From: an uncultured Clostridia bacterium
GTDB taxonomy: Bacteria; Bacillota; Clostridia; Oscillospirales; Acutalibacteraceae
Reading direction: 5' to 3'
Length of the DNA: 64,000 bases
Assembly: GCA_946500295.1 (NCBI GenBank)
Contig: CAMMVF010000012.1
Span: forward strand, 1 to 64,000
The notes below the pieces were generated by a model. It was not told where the DNA came from. It searched no databases and was given only the letters and a program-made list of their open reading frames with translations. Numbering within the stretch: the stretch's first letter is position 1; every line of letters begins with the position of its first letter. The position numbers were made by a program, and so were the translations under genes. Shown one piece after another: positions 62,011 to 64,000 of this stretch.

Positions 62011-62937
62011 TTACATTTTCTCAAAACACCTTAATTTAGCGCTTCTGCTGCGAGGATTTTTGTCTAATTCCTCTACAGAAGCTTCCACCGGCTTTCTAAG
62101 TATAAGTCTCCCCTTGGGTTTATTCCCGCAAACACAAACAGGAAAGTCCTTCGGACAAGTGCAACCGGTACACCACGACGCCATCTTCTGCTTTGTTATC
62201 CTGTCCTCCAGAGAATGAAAGGTTATCACTGCAAGTCTTCCTTTGGAAGCCAGTAAAGAGAAAGCGGCGTCAAGCCCCTTTTCGAGCACGTCGAGCTCGC
62301 CGTTTACGGCTATTCTCAACGCCTGAAATGTTTTTCTTGCCGGGTGTCCGTCACGTCTTTTAGCAGCCGGAACTGACGCTTTGATTATTTCAGCCAAATG
62401 CAAAGTTGTTTCGATTCTTCCCTTTTCTCTTTCCTTGACAATATGGGATGCTATTGAGGAGGCAAATTTTTCTTCCCCGTACAGGGATATTATTCTCGCC
62501 AACTCCTTATAGCTCAGTTCATTGACCAAATCCGCCGCAGTTTTTCCACTTTGACTCATCCTCATATCCAGCGGTGCGTCATAATGAAAGGAAAAACCTC
62601 TTTCTGGTGTGTCAAGCTGAACTGAGGATACCCCGATATCCAGTAAGATACCGTTCACACTGTCAATGCCAAGATCTTTGGCAATCTCTTCCATCCGACT
62701 AAAGTTAGACTGAACAATTACACAGCGGTTGTCATTTTGAAAACGCTTTGTTACAGCGTCTATCGCTGTAGGATCCTGGTCGATTGAAATTAGTCTTCCG
62801 TCAGGACCGAGATTTTTAAGTATCTCCGCCGAATGTCCTCCGCCGCCTGCCGTGCCGTCAATATATACGCCGTCAGGGCGAATATTAAGGGCGTCAACGG
62901 CCTCATGAAGCAACACCGGAATGTGAGAAAACTCCAT
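62011..62937 (-). CDS. rsmH: 16S rRNA (C1402-N4) methyltransferase
   Basis: The protein has 308 residues. FSHIPVLLHEAVDAL, YIDGTAGGGGHSAEIL (SAM site), LDIGVSSVQLDTPERGFSF and VITFHSLEDRITKQ are the RsmH motifs; the C-terminus has NPRSRSAKLRCFEK. Second gene of the dcw cluster, 10 bases after mraZ, with AGGAGGAG. Confidence 0.97.
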   Translation of the reverse strand: MEFSHIPVLLHEAVDALNIRPDGVYIDGTAGGGGHSAEILKNLGPDGRLISIDQDPTAIDAVTKRFQNDNRCVIVQSNFSRMEEIAKDLGIDSVNGILLDIGVSSVQLDTPERGFSFHYDAPLDMRMSQSGKTAADLVNELSYKELARIISLYGEEKFASSIASHIVKEREKGRIETTLHLAEIIKASVPAAKRRDGHPARKTFQALRIAVNGELDVLEKGLDAAFSLLASKGRLAVITFHSLEDRITKQKMASWCTGCTCPKDFPVCVCGNKPKGRLILRKPVEASVEELDKNPRSRSAKLRCFEKM

Positions 62938-62947
62938 CGGACTCCTC

Positions 62948-63367
62948 CTAAAATGTGATATTCTGCATCAGCTGAGCAATATCCTGCTCTTCGGACGCTC
63001 TGGTTATTTCGTCCCACTTTTCGCTGCTCCAGATTTCCACGTGCTTTCCTGTGCCGACGATTGCGACCTCCTTGTCAATTCCTGCATGTTTTCTCAACTC
63101 GTCGGGGATTACAAACCTGCCCTGAGCATTCGGTACCGCTTCATCTGCACCTGCGCAGAAAAAACGCTGAAGCGCCTGTGCCTCGGGCATTGGCCGCGAC
63201 TCTATCTGGTTTAAAAGCGACTCCCATTTGTCGGCAGGCATAGCCAAAAGACAGCCTCCCAGTCCTTTTGTGACAAAGAAGCTGTCGCCAAGCTCCTGGC
63301 GGAACTTAGCAGGCATTATTATTCTGTTTTTAGGGTCCAAATTATGTTTAAACGTCCCTATAAACAT
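62948..63367 (-). CDS. mraZ: Transcriptional regulator MraZ
   Basis: The protein has 139 residues, two AbrB-like SWIM repeats. FIGTFKHNLDPKNRIIMPAKFRQEL and DEAVPNAQGRFVIPDELRKHAGI carry the DxxGR-type signatures of each repeat; the first has Asn in place of Gly (DPKNR). MraZ binds repeats in its own promoter and controls the dcw cluster. Confidence 0.96.
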   Translation of the reverse strand: MFIGTFKHNLDPKNRIIMPAKFRQELGDSFFVTKGLGGCLLAMPADKWESLLNQIESRPMPEAQALQRFFCAGADEAVPNAQGRFVIPDELRKHAGIDKEVAIVGTGKHVEIWSSEKWDEITRASEEQDIAQLMQNITF

Positions 63368-63387
63368 AACGCCACTTCCATGTCATA

Positions 63388-63437
63388 ATTTTATCTTATA
63401 CGCTAATTTGTGTCACCAAGTGACATCTTGTGTCACC
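63388..63437 (-). promoter_or_regulatory. mraZ promoter and candidate MraZ operator
   Basis: On the minus strand, GTGACA, 17 bp, TAAAAT. Two direct repeats of GGTGACACAA (63408-63417 and 63428-63437) are exactly 20 bp apart, with an inverted GTCACTT between them; the first covers the -35. MraZ sites in other bacteria are short direct repeats over the mraZ promoter, so this is the likely operator. Confidence 0.6.
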
Positions 63438-63743
63438 CGATGAACTTATTATATGACATCGTTCGGCATTTTGCAAGTACATTTTATAGATTTCAGGATA
63501 CAAAATTGTAATAATCTGTAGCTACTGCCCAAATATTTCCAATACAATATATTGAAATCGCACCTTCAATTCACCACAATATATCACTTTTAGTTCAAAA
63601 TAGGAAATAAGAGTCGAGGATTTCGTGGTGATAATTCAATCCTTTGAAAAAATTTAAATAAATACTTCGTGATTTTTCACAAGAGTATTTTGATACGATT
63701 TGTATATCTCAGCAATAACTATACTATAAGTTATATTACAGAT
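63438..63743. other. AT-rich intergenic region upstream of mraZ
   Basis: No coding sequence or recognised RNA was found in these 306 bases; only short palindromes such as CAATATATTG. Confidence 0.5.
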
Positions 63744-63774
63744 ATAAAAAAAGCGCACAAGCTCGTGCGCTTTT
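63744..63774 (-). terminator. Terminator of the right-edge gene
   Basis: GCGCAC / GTGCGC with loop GAGCTT is followed on the minus strand by TTTTTTT. Confidence 0.85.
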
Positions 63775-63785
63775 GTAACGGACTG

Positions 63786-64000
63786 TCAGTTGCCGCTTCT
63801 CTGTGAATTTTTAAGTCCGGCTCTCGCCTTTTTCAGCTCATTGACCTGTGCAGTCATAAGCTCATCAGTTCTCGCCATAAGGTCGTCAATATATGAGTTT
63901 GCAGCCTTGCGAAGCTCCTTTGACTTTGCATGAGCATCATTTATAATATCGTTTGCCTCAGCCTGAGCCAAGCGTACAATTTCATTTTGATTTACGAGGG
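63786..64000 (-). CDS. Coiled-coil protein, truncated by the window edge
   Basis: The reading frame stays open to the right edge, upstream of the ORF-track start at 63971 (preceding residues LVNQNEIVR), so this is the C-terminal part, about 70 residues, of a longer gene. It is helical and rich in Ala, Glu, Asp and Lys (LAQAEANDIINDAHAKSKEL, SYIDDLMARTDELM) and resembles ATP-synthase b-subunit-like coiled-coil proteins annotated as ATPase in Clostridia. Function not known. Confidence 0.75.
   Translation of the reverse strand, partial: LVNQNEIVRLAQAEANDIINDAHAKSKELRKAANSYIDDLMARTDELMTAQVNELKKARAGLKNSQRSGN

Overview
The window looks like a chromosomal segment of an anaerobic, low-to-mid GC, Gram-positive member of the Clostridia, most plausibly Oscillospiraceae/Ruminococcaceae. 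This rests on four things: gene order (a Bacillus/Clostridium-type yicC-remA-gmk-rpoZ-priA-def-fmt-rsmB-rlmN-stp-prkC-rsgA-thiN operon and a dcw cluster), sporulation-type genes (sigG, a SpoVD-like PBP, a DacF-like carboxypeptidase), a 2-oxoacid:ferredoxin oxidoreductase, and strong AGGAGG Shine-Dalgarno sites. The species cannot be named from sequence alone.

Layout. 1-721: the leader-distal end of a CRISPR array with 33-nt repeats (subtype I-C-like); its cas genes and leader must lie left of the window. 812-1526: an orphan lipoprotein and a 23-codon, phage-like ORF remnant. 1754-7098: a self-contained transcription unit with its own promoter, double palindromic operator and terminator. It encodes a TetR regulator, a membrane-anchored alpha/beta hydrolase, a stand-alone condensation-domain protein, an acyl carrier protein, an AMP-forming acyl ligase and an SCP2 lipid-binding protein. 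I consider this small lipid or lipopeptide-like pathway the best candidate for an undescribed system.

7154-19300 (minus strand): metabolic and envelope genes, namely cysK, a P-loop protein, pgi, dacF-type carboxypeptidase, aldo/keto reductase, class B sortase, a HAD phosphatase, the four-subunit VOR/KOR oxidoreductase with a ParA-like ATPase, metY and a zinc-ribbon protein. 19371-33387 (minus): the long translation/kinase operon from yicC down to thiN. It lacks coaBC and rpe, which are present in the Bacillus version, and carries a YugP-type metallopeptidase. 33503-45079: mixed single genes and pairs (padR-hydrolase, asparaginase, yebC, rluA-type synthase, M14 peptidase, rmuC, sigG, add-punA, mntP and others). 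45069-49140: PHP phosphatase preceded by a divergent tRNA-Gly, a zinc-ribbon/Thr-Pro-rich membrane protein, lrgAB and an HD hydrolase.

49196-63437 (minus): the division and cell-wall cluster, in transcription order mraZ, rsmH, ftsL, spoVD-like PBP, mraY, a second mraY, ftsW/spoVE, murG, murA, divIB, ftsZ. The second mraY occupies the place where murD commonly sits. A coiled-coil protein runs off the right edge.

A family of six modular, stem-loop-rich intergenic repeats (full length about 170 bp) is scattered from 16.6 to 60.8 kb, always tight against gene ends or starts. It creates false N-terminal extensions in the ORF track. Several CDS starts have been moved from the ORF-track start to a start codon supported by a Shine-Dalgarno sequence. 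Coordinates of CDS include the stop codon.
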